Shown: one piece after another, positions 31,225 to 42,131 of the stretch | Position numbering within the stretch: position 1 is the first letter of the stretch | Layout of the letters: every line of letters starts with the position of its first letter | DNA from: Rana temporaria | Taxonomy: Eukaryota; Chordata; Amphibia; Anura; Ranidae | Assembly: GCF_905171775.1 (NCBI RefSeq) | Contig: NC_053490.1 | Coordinates: forward strand, 520,404,060 to 520,468,059 | DNA length: 64,000 nt | Direction of reading: 5' to 3' | Program-made: the position numbers and the translations under genes | The notes under the pieces: generated by a model | The model's database searches: none | Told to the model about the DNA's origin: nothing | Seen by the model: only the letters and a program-made list of their open reading frames with translations

Positions 31225-34200
31225 ATGGGTCTTAAAATAATATCACATAATACTAATGGGTTTAATTCCCCCAATAAGCGTAAAAAGGCCTTCCAACAAT
31301 ATAAGAAAATGGGCGCTGATATCATTCTCCTCCAGGAGACCCATTTTGTATCCGCTAATCACCCTAAATTTTTTCATAAGTCCTACAATCAGGTGTACCT
31401 CACCTCATATGCTAACAAAACAAGAGGTGTTGCCATTTTTATACGTAACTCTATTATCTTTGATGTGCATCATGTGTTCAGGGACCCTGAGAGTAGGTAT
31501 ATCATCCTAAAGGGAACCATTAACAACAGGGAGATCACCATAGCCTCGGTTTATGCCCCTAACGATACCCATACCTCTTTTTTCATCAAATTCTTTGAGA
31601 CAATGGACAAATATCACTCCCCCCATACAATAATTGGTGGTGACTTTAATCTAGCAGCCCACCCAACCCTTGATAGAAGTATTATATCCCCACATACTAA
31701 ATCATTTTCTAAAACGATAAACCGCCTACTGAACAAATCACAATTATTGGATACTTGGAGAGCCCACAACACAGGTATCAAGGCCTATACTCACTATTCA
31801 CACCCACATGACTGCTACGCTAGACTGGATTACATATTCTCCACCCCTATTCTGCTAGCCAATTCCTCTCAAGCCCAAATACACCCTTGTCCATGGTCGG
31901 ACCATAACATATGCTCATTCACAACCACATACATAGGCCTAACTCCCTCCCCCTTTAACTGGCGTCTCAATGATTCCCTACTAACTAACCCCATTAGTAA
32001 AGCCACTATCTCCTCTCATATAGAAAATTATTTCTCTGATAACATCAATGAAGAAACCCCTCCTACATCAATATGGATAGCACACAAGGCAGTCCTTAGG
32101 GGCCACATCATCAGTCTGGCTGCATCCAAGAACAAAGAAAGGCAGGCGGATATTAAACGCCTTACTAATGAGCTCCATCATCTATATATCAAATTACACC
32201 ACACAGTTGATCCCTCCATAACTCAGCAAATCCAAGACAAACGTAAATCCCTTGACTTAATCCTTTCCACCAATGTTGAAAAGTCTCTCAGATTTTCCAA
32301 GGCTAAATACATGCTTCACTGCAACTCCCAATCGGCGATGTTTGCAAGGAAGCTTAAACAGGATAGTAACCCCACTCACATCTACAAACTTAGAAATAAC
32401 AGTGGCAACATAGTCTCCCACCCACAGAAAGTAATGGAAATTTTTACTTCCTTCTACAGAGATCTCATGTCAGACCCTAACACTCCCCCAGGTAACGCCG
32501 CTATGTCATGGCTAAATAACCTTAACCTCCCTTCCCTGAATCAGGAGCAATTGGATTCTCTTAATGCACCATGTACAACAGAAGAAATCACACACACCAT
32601 TAAGTCACTTAAATCCTCCACAGCACCAGGCCCTGACGGATATACTTCCGCATACTACAAAAAATTTGCTACCCTCCTTGCCCCCCATCTTAAAAATCTA
32701 TTTAATCAAGTCTTGGGAGGCAACGCCTTCCCAGATGAGATGCTATTAGCCAACCTATCCCTCATCCCCAAGCCGGACAAAGATCATTCACTCCCCCAAA
32801 ACTTCCGTCCCATCTCTGTCCTAAATAATGATATTAAAATTTTCGGTAGGATCCTAGCTGACAGGCTTGCCCAAGTAATTTCCCCATTAGTACACATAGA
32901 CCAATCGGGCTTTATTCCCAATAGACAGATCACAGATAACATCAGGCTTGTTACCAATATTATTCAAGATGCTAACCTACACTCACGTCAGACATGTCTT
33001 CTTAGTCTTGACATTCACAAGGCGTTCGACAGCGTCAGCTGGTCATACCTGAATAACCTACTACCCAAATTCGGTATCTCTGGAGCATTTTTGCAGGGAT
33101 TCAATGCTCTCTATAGCTCCCCAAAAACCCGTATCCGTTTACCTGGCATAAACTCTGACTTCTTTCCTCTTGGTAGAGGCACCAGACAGGGTTGTCCCCT
33201 GTCCCCACTCCTCTTTGCTTTGGCCATGGAACCTTTGGCCCAAGCGATCAGAACTAACCCAGATATCAAAGGCTACACCAAGGATCAAAAAGAATACAAA
33301 ATTAGCTTATATGCGGATGATGCACTGATATACATCACTAACCCCCATCTCTCCTTACCTATACTTCTTCAACAACTTGACCTCTTCCATAAAATCTCAG
33401 GACTTAAAATCAATTTAAGCAAAAGCTCAGCATTGTCAATCAACATCCCCCCAACTAACCTTGGCCTACTACAATCCAACTTCCCTTTTACTTGGATCAC
33501 ATCCTCATTCAAGTATTTGGGCATTAACATCACTCCACTTCATAGTGACCTATTCAAAACTAATTACATCCCCTTATTCACACGCATCGCCTCCCTCTTG
33601 AAACACTGGTCCACTTACCATATCTCCTTCTTAGGCAGAGTCTGCGCAATTAAAATGAATATTCTCCCCAAACTCTTGTACCACTTCCGTACACTACCAA
33701 TCAATGTCCCCAAATCTAAAATTGAAGCCCTACAGAGACTCATCAACAAATTCATTTGGGCGGATAAAAGACCAAGATATAGCTATGCTCTACAATTTAG
33801 ATCTCAATCTGCAGGTGGACTTGGTCTCCCGAACTTATGGAAATACTTCCTATCTGCGCGCCTGTCACAAATTTCCCAATGGTTCTCCCCAAATAAAAAT
33901 ATCCCCTGGTTGAGCTTTGAAACCTCATCCATACACCCACTCCACTTACAGGGAATTCTCTGGTCCAAATATGTCCTTTACAAAGACCTTATCAAAAGAA
34001 ATATTATAGTCGCCCATGCATTCAAGCTTTGGCAAGGTTCTAGAGACATTTTTGCACTATCCTCTGATATCTCGCCACACGCATCATTCTTAGGTGACCC
34101 TAGACTCCCCCTTGCATTTAAAAATAAACACCTATTCTCACTTTGGATTCACCATGGCCTGACCTCCTTGGGCTCACTGCAATCCAAGTGGACTTTTAGA

Positions 34201-34965
34201 TCTTTCGATTCCCTTCAAAGAGACTTTAACCTCCCCCCATCAGAATTGGAAAGATTCCAACTGATCAAATCCTTCTTCCAAACATACTACTCTATCTCCA
34301 CGAACACCCAAATAACATCATTTGAGAGAATCTGCAAATCCTCATCCCGAGATAGGGGCATGATCTCCACACTATACACATACCTCAATGATTTTTCTAC
34401 CCCGGAAAAAACCCAACCCATGCTTCACTGGGAGTCAGATCTCAATGTAGAACTCCCACTGGAGACATGGAACTCTATGATAGAAAATCTCAAGAAGAGC
34501 AATAAGGCAGTCTCCTTCAGAGAATCCCCTATCAAATTGTTTACAAGATGGTATCTCACACCTTCGAAAATTCATTCCTTCTACCCCTCGGCCTCTTCGG
34601 CTTGCTTTAGAGGCTGCGGATCAGAGGGTACCCTTCTCCACCTATTCTGGAGCTGCCCTTACCTCTCACAGATATGGTTGGAGGTTGCTCAAAGATTTGA
34701 GCGCTCCTCCAAACAAAAAATATCCCCAACCCCCTTAATCTGCCTTCTATACAATAACATCCCGGATATTCCCCTTCCATGCTCTAGACTCCTTCACTCA
34801 CTGTGCAGCTCGGTTCAGTGGATGATAGCACTTAACTGGAGGTCTAATGTAGTAATATGGTCACAAGTGCTTGATAGGATGGAGCTTTTGAAGATCTCTG
34901 AGCGAATATTTCACACAATCAATGACAGCCTACACATCTTCGAAACGAAATGGTCATACTGGTAG
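31225..34965 (+). CDS. LINE ORF2 protein: APE endonuclease plus reverse transcriptase
   Basis: An open frame of 1246 aa from ATG 31225 (a GTG lies immediately before). The N-terminal apurinic-type endonuclease shows IISHNTNGFNSPNKR, LQETH near residue 40, GGDFN near 140 and PWSDHNICSF near 226. The reverse transcriptase region has PGPDGYTSAYYKK (~469), LIPKPDKD, FRPISVLN, LLSLDIHKAFDSVSW (~594), GTRQGCPLSPLLFA and the active-site YADD (~697). Near residue 1126 the C-terminal Cys/His motif C-x3-C-x7-H-x4-C (CFRGCG...LLHLFWSC) matches the L1 C-terminal domain. The protein nicks target DNA and primes cDNA on the nick. No inactivating change was seen. Confidence 0.93.
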   Translation: MGLKIISHNTNGFNSPNKRKKAFQQYKKMGADIILLQETHFVSANHPKFFHKSYNQVYLTSYANKTRGVAIFIRNSIIFDVHHVFRDPESRYIILKGTINNREITIASVYAPNDTHTSFFIKFFETMDKYHSPHTIIGGDFNLAAHPTLDRSIISPHTKSFSKTINRLLNKSQLLDTWRAHNTGIKAYTHYSHPHDCYARLDYIFSTPILLANSSQAQIHPCPWSDHNICSFTTTYIGLTPSPFNWRLNDSLLTNPISKATISSHIENYFSDNINEETPPTSIWIAHKAVLRGHIISLAASKNKERQADIKRLTNELHHLYIKLHHTVDPSITQQIQDKRKSLDLILSTNVEKSLRFSKAKYMLHCNSQSAMFARKLKQDSNPTHIYKLRNNSGNIVSHPQKVMEIFTSFYRDLMSDPNTPPGNAAMSWLNNLNLPSLNQEQLDSLNAPCTTEEITHTIKSLKSSTAPGPDGYTSAYYKKFATLLAPHLKNLFNQVLGGNAFPDEMLLANLSLIPKPDKDHSLPQNFRPISVLNNDIKIFGRILADRLAQVISPLVHIDQSGFIPNRQITDNIRLVTNIIQDANLHSRQTCLLSLDIHKAFDSVSWSYLNNLLPKFGISGAFLQGFNALYSSPKTRIRLPGINSDFFPLGRGTRQGCPLSPLLFALAMEPLAQAIRTNPDIKGYTKDQKEYKISLYADDALIYITNPHLSLPILLQQLDLFHKISGLKINLSKSSALSINIPPTNLGLLQSNFPFTWITSSFKYLGINITPLHSDLFKTNYIPLFTRIASLLKHWSTYHISFLGRVCAIKMNILPKLLYHFRTLPINVPKSKIEALQRLINKFIWADKRPRYSYALQFRSQSAGGLGLPNLWKYFLSARLSQISQWFSPNKNIPWLSFETSSIHPLHLQGILWSKYVLYKDLIKRNIIVAHAFKLWQGSRDIFALSSDISPHASFLGDPRLPLAFKNKHLFSLWIHHGLTSLGSLQSKWTFRSFDSLQRDFNLPPSELERFQLIKSFFQTYYSISTNTQITSFERICKSSSRDRGMISTLYTYLNDFSTPEKTQPMLHWESDLNVELPLETWNSMIENLKKSNKAVSFRESPIKLFTRWYLTPSKIHSFYPSASSACFRGCGSEGTLLHLFWSCPYLSQIWLEVAQRFERSSKQKISPTPLICLLYNNIPDIPLPCSRLLHSLCSSVQWMIALNWRSNVVIWSQVLDRMELLKISERIFHTINDSLHIFETKWSYW

Positions 34966-35187
34966 ATCACAATTAATAGTTTTTTTGACAACTATGTACA
35001 TTCTTAGCTCTTGTGCTGCACAACATTGTATACCACTTAAATATTGTCAATTATTGTTATAATACCTCATGTATTACCGTCCTCCTGATATGCCTTTTAA
35101 AAAAAATTCTATGCCTTTATATACCTATGCTTGTACTTTACTTTTTTTTTGTACTATCCAATAAAAAACTTTTGTAAACAAAAAAAA
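34966..35187 (+). other. LINE 3' UTR and polyadenylation signal
   Basis: 222 bp after the ORF2 stop. CCAATAAAAAACTTTTGTAA holds the AATAAA signal at about 35160, followed by AAACAAAAAAAA and then the target duplication at 35188. Confidence 0.8.
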
Positions 35188-35202
35188 GAAAGGGAAAGTG
35201 TT

Positions 35203-35469
35203 TTTTGAAAACAGATCCCCGTACGCTTGCACAGTGCGCCTGAACCTCGGGAGGTTCATTTGCATACTGGGCATGCGCAGAGAGAAAAGTCAGGGATTCC
35301 CGTGCGCCTTGTCAGTACGCCGTGAAAATCTTGGTAAATACCAAGCGGCGTACCCGTGATTGCGCTGCGTGACGCGGCGCACGGGAATCTCCGAGCTGTT
35401 TTCAGCCCTGAAGGGGAACTCGGCGCCAAATTTCAAACTTGAAATCGGCGCGGGTCCCCCTTCAGGGCT
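35203..35469. mobile_element. Continuation of the GGGCCTGATTTA MITE after the LINE
   Basis: Directly resumes the sequence broken at 28908. It contains mirrored segments such as GGATTCCCGTGCGCC / GGCGCACGGGAATC and TTGGTAAATACCAA (about 35290-35395), so it is hairpin-forming. It leads into the left arm of giant palindrome 2 without a visible break. Confidence 0.5.
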
Positions 35470-37562
35470 ACATTAGGCTCTTAGGCTTGGTCCGGAACGT
35501 GAGGGGTTAAACCCGCGCCGATTCGGCGCGGGGGTCCCCCCCAGATCCAAACCAAGCCCTCATCCCAAGCATGCAGTCTGGCCCGGACAGGAATGGGGGA
35601 GGGGACGAGCGAGCGCCCCCCCCCCCTCCTGAGCCGTACCAGACCGCATGCCCTCAACATGGGGGAGTGTGTGCTGTGGGGGAGGGGGGCACTGCCCCCC
35701 CACCCCACAGCACTCTTGCCCCCATGTCGATAGGGACAAGAGCCTCTTCCCGACAACCCTTGCCATTGGTTGTCGGGGTATGCGGGCGGGGCTAATCGGA
35801 ATCTGCGAGCTCCCTTTAATAAGGGGGCCCCCAGATGCCGGCCCCCCACCCTATGTGAATGAGTATGGGGTACATCGTACCTCTACCCATTCACATGGGG
35901 GAAATGTAAAGTAAAATAAAACACCACACAGAATAAAATATTTTATTAATCTGCTCCGGAGCCCCCCCTTTCTTCTTTAGCTCTCTTAGAAGGGGGGGGT
36001 TTCTTCTCTCCCGATCTTCCGCCGGGACCCTGGGCTTCGGTGATTTCTGCCGGGGGAGGGCGCCATCCCTCGGTCCTCTCCGGAGCCTTCCGCCGGATGC
36101 CCCCACCCCATTTAAGCTCTTTTTCATTAGGGAGGGGCATCCGGACTTCGGGGTCTTCTGCCGGGGGATGGCGCCTATCCCCCGGTCTTTCCGGTGCCTT
36201 CCGCCAGGGTTCCGGTCTTCTGCTGGGGGTGCGCCAACTCCCAGGTCTTTTCTCTTCTGTCTTCTCTGCTCCCTCTTCTGCCTGGCTCCCCCGCGGAGCC
36301 AGGGCTTTCTTCCGTCTTCTTTCTTCTCTCTTCCTTCTTCTGCCTGTCTCCTCCGGGAGCACAGGGCTTGTCTCCGCTGTCTTCTTCCTTCTCTTCCATT
36401 GGATGTTGACACGACGAGGTCCGGCGCTGGAATGCCGTCTGAGCAGTGGGCATGGACTTATATAGGGCAATGCCACCATGTGACCTCAACCCATGTGACA
36501 TCACATTCCCATCATGCCCAGGGAATGTGATGTCACATGGGTTGAGGTCACATGGTGGCATTACCCTATATAAGTCCATGCCCGCCGCTGACACGGCATG
36601 TCAGCGTGGAACCTCGTCGTGTCAACATCGAATGGAAGAGAAGGAAGAAGACAGCGGAGACAAGCCCTGTGCTCCCGGAGGAGACAGGCAGAAGAAGGAA
36701 GAGAGAAAAAAGAAGACGGAAGAAAGCCCTGGCTCCGCGGGGGAGCCAGGCAGAAGAGGGAGCAGAGAAGACAGAAGAGAAAAGACCGGGGAGTTGGCGC
36801 ACCCCCGGCAGAAGACCGGAACCCTGGCGGAAGGCACCGGAAAGACCGGGGGATAGGCGCCATCCCCCGGCAGAAGACCCCGAAGTCCGGATGCCCCTCC
36901 CTAATGAAAAAGAGCTTAAATGGGGTGGGGGCATCCGGCGGAAGGCTCCGGAGAGGACCGAGGGATGGCGCCCTCCCCCGGCAGAAATCACCGAAGCCCA
37001 GGGTCCCGGCGGAAGATCGGGAGAGAAGAAACCCCCCCTTCTAAGAGAGCTAAAGAAGAAAGGGGGGGCTCCGGAGCAGATTAATAAAATATTTTATTCT
37101 GTGTGGTGTTTTTTTTACTTTACATTTCCCCCATGTGAATGGGTAGAGGTACGATGTACCCCATACTCATTCACATAGGGTGGGGGGCCGGAATCTGGGG
37201 ACCCCTTTATTAAAGGGGTCTCTCAGATTCTGATAAGCTCTCCGCCCGCATACCCCGACAACCAACGGCCAGGGTTGTCGGGAAGAGGCTCTTGTCCCTA
37301 TCGACATGGGGGCAAGAGTGCTTTGGGGTGGGGGGGCAGTGCCCCCCTCCCCCACAGCACACACTCCCCCATGTTGAGGGCATGCGGTCTGGTATGTCTC
37401 AGGAGGGAGGGGGGCGCTCGCTCGTCCCCTCCCCCAATTCTGTCTGACCAGACTGCGTGCCTGGGATAAGTGCTTGGTTTGGATCTTGGGGGTGACCCCC
37501 ACGCTATTTTTTTTTGCGCGGGTTTAACCCCTTATGTTCCAGACCAAGCCTAAGAGCCTGGT
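35470..37562. mobile_element. Giant palindrome 2 (two arms of about 1.04 kb)
   Basis: The axis is the 10-bp loop ATCATGCCCA at 36511-36520, flanked by GATGTGACATCACATTCCC-type arms (perfect over about 35 bp around the loop). Pairing can be followed to TTAGGCTTGG at 35481 and CCAAGCCTAA ending at 37553. Shared modules with palindromes 1 and 3 are the CGACAACC...GGTTGTCGGGG segment, CATGCCCTCAACATGGGG and the CTGATAAG/TCAGATTC segment next to CCCCTTTAATAA. Inner arms are GAAGAAGA-rich on one strand and yield artefactual Arg/Glu/Lys-rich frames up to 208 codons. TATATAAG lies symmetrically on both sides of the centre (about 36460 and 36570). Confidence 0.85.
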
Positions 37563-38378
37563 ATGCACCTGGAGGGAACCCACCTTATTTTTTTTTTCGG
37601 GGGTCTGGAGTTCCCCTTCATGAACAGCGATCTGTCATTTACACATGTCAGTCCCCCCCCCCCTACAGTTAGAACACACCCAGGGAACATATTTAACCCC
37701 TCCCTCGCACCTAGTGTTAACCCCTTCCCTGCCAGTGGCATTTTTTGAGTAAGCAATGCATTTTTTACAGCACTGATCGCTAGAAAAATGCCAATGGTTC
37801 CAAAAAAGTGTTCGATGTGTCCGCCATAATGTCGCAGTACCGATAAAAATCGCTGATCGCCCCAATAACTAGTTAAAACAACAAAAAAAAAAAATTTGTA
37901 GACGCTATAACTTTTGCAAAAACCAAACACTAAACGCTATTTGCGATTTTTTGGAACCAAAAAGATGTAGAATACGTATCGGCCTAAACTGAGGGGTTTT
38001 TTTGTTTTTTCAATATATATTTTTGGGGATATTTATTATAGCAAAAAGTAAAACTAATTTTTACATATGTGGGCGGGACTTACGCAAGTCCCGCCCACAT
38101 ATATAAACATCGTTCAAACCACACATGTGAGGTATTGACGCGTGCGTTAGAGCGAGAGCAATACTTTTACCACTAGACCTTCTTTGTAACTATAAACTGG
38201 TAACCTGGAAAAAAAAGAAAAAGGTTGCCTATGGGGATATTCACGGAATTCATTTTGGCCCCAGGAGTGTTTCCAATAGTAAAGCGTGACATGTAAGGTA
38301 TCTATTTACTCAGTGTAACATCATCTTTCACATTATCCCCAAAAATTGGGCTCACTTTTGTGTTTTGTTAATTTTTAA
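37563..38378. repeat. Dispersed repeat (CAAACCACACATGTGAGGTAT family)
   Basis: From about 37700 the sequence matches, with divergence, the stretch at about 42780-43060. Shared phrases in the same order are TCAAACCACACAWGTGAGGT, CGTTAGAGYGAGAGCAAT, AAGCGTGACATGT and TATCTTTCACA. A perfect hairpin, TATGTGGGCGGGACTTACGC and its mirror, lies at 38066-38102. Non-coding. Confidence 0.6.
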
Positions 38379-38874
38379 CCACTTGAGCCCGGACCATATT
38401 TCTGGTCAATGACCGGGCAAGTTTTTGTGATTCGGCACGGTGTCGCTTTAACTGACAATTGCGCAGTCGTGCGACGTGGCTCCCAAACAAAATTGGCAAC
38501 CTTTTTTTTCCCACAAATAGATTATTAAATGTGCGTGTTTACTTCTGTCTTTAACACCTCCCCTTCAGGCTGGAAAGCATCAGATCAGGAAACAAAAAAA
38601 AAAAAGCTCTCATTCCATTGCAGCTTGGTTCCTACATGTGTGATGAACTGAGCATGCTCAAACACTTAGAAAAAAAATATCCTTTCTTTTTAAAAGGTGA
38701 AAAACACTCATTGGATGCTCATAGAGCGTGGTTTGGATTAATTGCAGGTGTGCCCAATTACAAGCTCACCCAAACTAGAGACTGCAATTTGTTCATGTGA
38801 TTTCAATTGCTTCATTACTAGCACTGTTATAAAAAGCTTGGATCGATCAGTCCTCAGCTGCCCTCAGAAGGGGC
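38379..38874. other. TTAACCACTT end fragment and unassigned sequence
   Basis: TTAACCACTTGAGCCCGG at about 38378 is an end of the TTAA element family in reverse orientation. It is followed to about 38500 by sequence related to GACAATTGCGCAGTCGTGC. The rest up to the microsatellite is unassigned. Confidence 0.45.
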
Positions 38875-39008
<134 letters not shown>

Positions 39009-39742
39009 AAATGCTGTTGCTAAACACAAATGTGGTTTGTTGCATGGGTTTTGTTTTATTTTGCCAATGGTTTTGGTTTATTTTTAAATGATGATCACTT
39101 TGATGTATTTGTCTATGTGGCCTTATTTTATGAAAAATGTGTAAAGCTATGGTTATTTAGAATTTTGAAATGTATTTTTGTTTGTTTGTCTTTTTTTGCT
39201 TTCCTTGTTTTGTTGACCAATAAAAATTACTTTAAAATTGTTAAGTTTGTCTTTTGTTACTTTTTCATGCTACATATGTTGACAGCTGCAGCTGAACTAG
39301 GTTTGGGCCTAACAAATTATGTGTGATTTTTGTCTAAGCTTCTTTCCTGGTGTGTAATCATGAAATGTTTGCCATGTTTATTCTCCCTGACTTTAAAGAC
39401 AAAAACTGGTAAGTATTTTATTTATTCTGCAGTGGTCCTCAGCCCTCAAGTACCCCCGACAGGACATGTTTTGGGGATTTCTCTTATCAAGAATTGCTGT
39501 CCAGACTGTATTTTAAAGCACATGTGCAAGATGAAGGAAAACCTGCAAACATGGCCTGTGGGGGGGGTTTGCTATTGGTGGACAGGCTTGATGTGCTGAT
39601 TTACAGCACTGTGCTTAAATCTAGCGCAAGGCAATCCTATTCAAATTGTGGGTGTTTGAGGGAAGCCAAGTGAGTGTTAGAACCCCTGCTTTGTGTTTTT
39701 TTATTTTTGTGATGAGCTTTGTGTCCCTTTTCTTAAAATTGG
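39009..39742. other. Unassigned AT-rich stretch
   Basis: T-rich sequence, including CCAATAAAAATTACTTTAAA at about 39219, with no motif-bearing frame. Confidence 0.4.
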
Positions 39743-40401
39743 CTTCACTTCCTGTCACACAGCTGAACAGGAAGTGAGGTTAAAACCCTACCAGTGTCTT
39801 TTCTTGGGGACACAGGTCATTCTTGGGGACACAGGTCAATCTTAACTAGTGTCCCCATTAAGCAAATTGCACTCCAGCACTGCTGTGTACACCCCAAATC
39901 ATGGGTCTTCAAACTACGGCCCTCCAGTTGTTCAGGAACTACAATTCCCATCATGCCTAGTCATGTCTGTGAATGTCAGTGCATTACAAGGCCTCATGGG
40001 ATGTGTAGTTCTAAAACAGCTGGAGGGCCGTAGTTTGAGGATCCCTGCCCCAAATGATTATTTAGTTTGGGGTTTAGTAAAGGCAAAGCCACTCTGCAGT
40101 ACAAGCATAGTTGCTGAAAATCAGAGAGGAAGCACTGATGGTTTTAACATCCAATCCTGTAGAAGCAAAGTTGTTTTGTTTTCTTTCTTCCTTGCTTTGC
40201 ACTTGTAGTGCAAAGTGGATTTGCCTTTAGTCAATGGACCCCAAAGTCCAAGATCCCTAATAATTTGGGGTGTACACAGCAAAATGCTAGAGTGCAATTT
40301 ACATAATGGGAAACTATTTAGCTTGATCTCTGTGTCCCCAAGAAAAGATATTAGTAAGGTTTTACCCTCACTTCCTGTTTGGCTATGTGACAGGAAGTGA
40401 A
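39743..40401. mobile_element. Foldback MITE with CTTCCTGTCACA ends
   Basis: TTCACTTCCTGTCACACAGC on the left pairs with GGCTATGTGACAGGAAGTGA on the right. Pairing continues through GTCTTTTCTTGGGGACACAG / CTGTGTCCCCAAGAAAAGA and GCTGTGTACACCCCAAAT / ATTTGGGGTGTACACAGC. Its left arm was later hit by the hAT MITE at 39900-40047. A shorter relative (CACTTCCTG...CAGGAAGTG) is seen at 41049-41081. Confidence 0.75.
39900..40047. mobile_element. 148-bp hAT-type MITE with perfect 8-bp TSD
   Basis: CATGGGTCTTCAAACTACGG and CCGTAGTTTGAGGATCCCTG are inverted ends, with ACTACAATTCCCATCATGCC / GGCCTCATGGGATGTGTAGT inside. CCCCAAAT occurs at 39892-39899 and 40048-40055, a perfect hAT-length duplication. 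The terminal sequence resembles Charlie-type hAT ends (CAGGGGTCCTCAAACT). Confidence 0.88.
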
Positions 40402-40640
40402 TGAATTAGAAAGGGTGAAGACACCTCACAAATGTTGTCACTATCAGGGGTGCAGACATCCCCAAAAAATGAGCAGATAATACTTATTTGCAAATTAATA
40501 ATTTTTTAGTTAACATTGGGTGGGGTGCTCTAACGCACACATTCCTACATATTAGCAACGCTCTATCCTGGCCTATTGGCATGGTTATATTTTTTGGGGC
40601 TCTCAATAAAACTCTATGAAATTTGTGCTTAAACTAGAAC
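40402..40640. other. Short unassigned spacer
   Basis: No element end or frame with motif; bases 40633-40640 are the target duplication of the next element. Confidence 0.35.
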
Positions 40641-40933
40641 CAGGGGCGGACTGACAACTCATGTGGCCCCTGGGCAATAGAAGATTATGGGGCCCCTCTG
40701 GCTTACAGATGACCACCACGCCAGGAGGTAGTGCAGAGGCGGGCAGCTAAAATCTTGGGATATTCACATTAAAAGCATGTCATTTTCGGACATATCAGGG
40801 ACAGATCTAAAAAAAACACAGATTTTTACATACTGTCCCTGGTTTTACTGAGCCTGGCAACCCGCATGGGGCCCCCTAGTGGCATGGGGCCCTTGGGCAG
40901 TGCCCGAGTGACTCAATGGTCAGTCCGCCCCTG
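40641..40933. mobile_element. 293-bp hAT-type MITE with CAGGGGCGGACTGAC ends
   Basis: CAGGGGCGGACTGACAAC and TGGTCAGTCCGCCCCTG are near-perfect inverted ends, with GTGGCCCCTGGGCAATAG / GGGCCCTTGGGCAGTG inside. The octamers ACTAGAAC (40633-40640) and ACAAGAAC (40934-40941) match at 7 of 8 positions. Non-coding. Confidence 0.88.
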
Positions 40934-41102
40934 ACAAGAACTATAATCAACAAGTTTTATTTTCTTTAATTTTGGATAGAGTGAGGGAGTGTTATAGGCC
41001 CTGTCAGTTTATTTTGTATTATCTGTGTCCAATTGGGGAGATTTGCCTTCACTTCCTGCCCCATAGCCAAACAGGAAGTGAGAGAAAAACTATGCAAATT
41101 AA

Positions 41103-42131
41103 CCACTTCCCGCCCAGCCTATGGCCGATTTACGTCCGGGAAGTGGTTACACAATCCTGACAGGACGTCCTGCAGGATTTCATGCCGCACGCGCCTGTGG
41201 GGGCACGCAGTGCGGCGATCGGTGATGCGGGGTGTCAGTCTGATCTCAGTAAAGAGTCTCTCACGGAGACGGAGACTCTTTACCACGTGATCAGCCGTGT
41301 CCAATCACGGCTGATCACGATGTAAACAGGAAGAGCCATCGATGGCTCTTCCTCACTCGCGTCTGACAGACGCGAGTATAGGAGAGCCGATCGGCGGCTC
41401 TCCTGACAGGGGGCGTTCGCGCTGATTGTTTATCAGCGCAGCCCCCCCTCGGATCACCACACTGGACCACCAGGGTGTGCAAAAACAAAAAAAATATAGA
41501 ACAAAAAAACAAAAAGCAATAAAAAATAAGAAAAAAGATGCCAATCAGTGCCCACAAATGGGCACTGACTGGGAAAATCAGTGCCACCCCACAGTGTCCA
41601 TCCATGCACAGTGCCCACCTATCAGTGCCCACCTGTGCCACCCATAAGTATCCATCAGTGTCACCCATAAGTGCCGCCCATCTGTGCCGCCCATGAGTGC
41701 CCATCAGTGCCGCCTATGAGTGCCCATCAGTGCCGCATAGCAGCGCCGCCAATCAATGCCACCTCATCTGTGCCGCCAGTACTACCTCATCGATGTCCAT
41801 CAGTGCCATCTCATCGGTGCCCATCAGTGCCGCCATATCAGTGCCCGTAATTGAAAGAAAAAAACTTATTTACAAAAAAATTAACCTAAAAAAATAAAAA
41901 CTTTTTTTTGTTTCAAAATTTGCAGTCTTTTTTTAGTTGTTGCGCAAAAAAAAAAACGCAGAGGTGATCAAATAACAACAAAAGAAAGCTCTATTTGTGG
42001 GGAAAAAAGGACGCCAATTTTGTTTGGGTACAGTGTTGTATGACCGCGCAATTGCCATTCAAAGTGCGACAGTGTTGAAAGCTGAAAATTGGCTTGGCGG
42101 GAAGGTGCGTAAGTGCCTGGTATGGAAGTGG
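41103..42131. mobile_element. Complete piggyBac-like non-autonomous element (TTAA ends)
   Basis: TTAA flanks both ends (41099-41102 and 42132-42135), with inverted termini CCACTTCCCGCC and TATGGAAGTGG. The 5' third has consecutive hairpins: CGGGAAGTGG, AGAGTCTC...GAGACTCT, GTGATCAGCCGTG / CACGGCTGATCAC, GAGCCATCGATGGCTC, CACTCGCGTCTGACAGACGC and GAGAGCCGATCGGCGGCTCT. Then follow a CCCATCAGTGCCGCC minisatellite (41545-41850), an A-rich tract and a GGTACAGTGTTGTATGACCG tail. TTAA duplication is the piggyBac hallmark; no transposase frame is present. It serves as reference for the truncated copy around palindrome 1. Confidence 0.75.

Larger units (their letters stand above)
28909..35187 (+). mobile_element. 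Full-length L1/Tx1-type LINE with perfect 15-bp TSD
   Basis: The direct repeat GAAAGGGAAAGTGTT occurs at 28894-28908 and 35188-35202 without mismatch and brackets the whole element. It has a short 5' UTR (28909-29051), ORF1 (29052-30074), an unusually long inter-ORF spacer, ORF2 (31225-34965) and a 222-bp 3' UTR with AATAAA at about 35160, ending in a short A-rich tail. The bottom-strand nick implied by the duplication is CTTTC/AATT, close to the TTTT/AA preference of L1-type endonucleases. Both ORFs are open, so this is a young copy. Confidence 0.92.

Noticed and set aside
36552..37178. 208-codon Arg/Lys/Glu-rich frame and similar ones on the other strand
   Set aside because: They lie in the arms of giant palindrome 2 and appear mirrored in both arms and both strands; no domain is recognisable.
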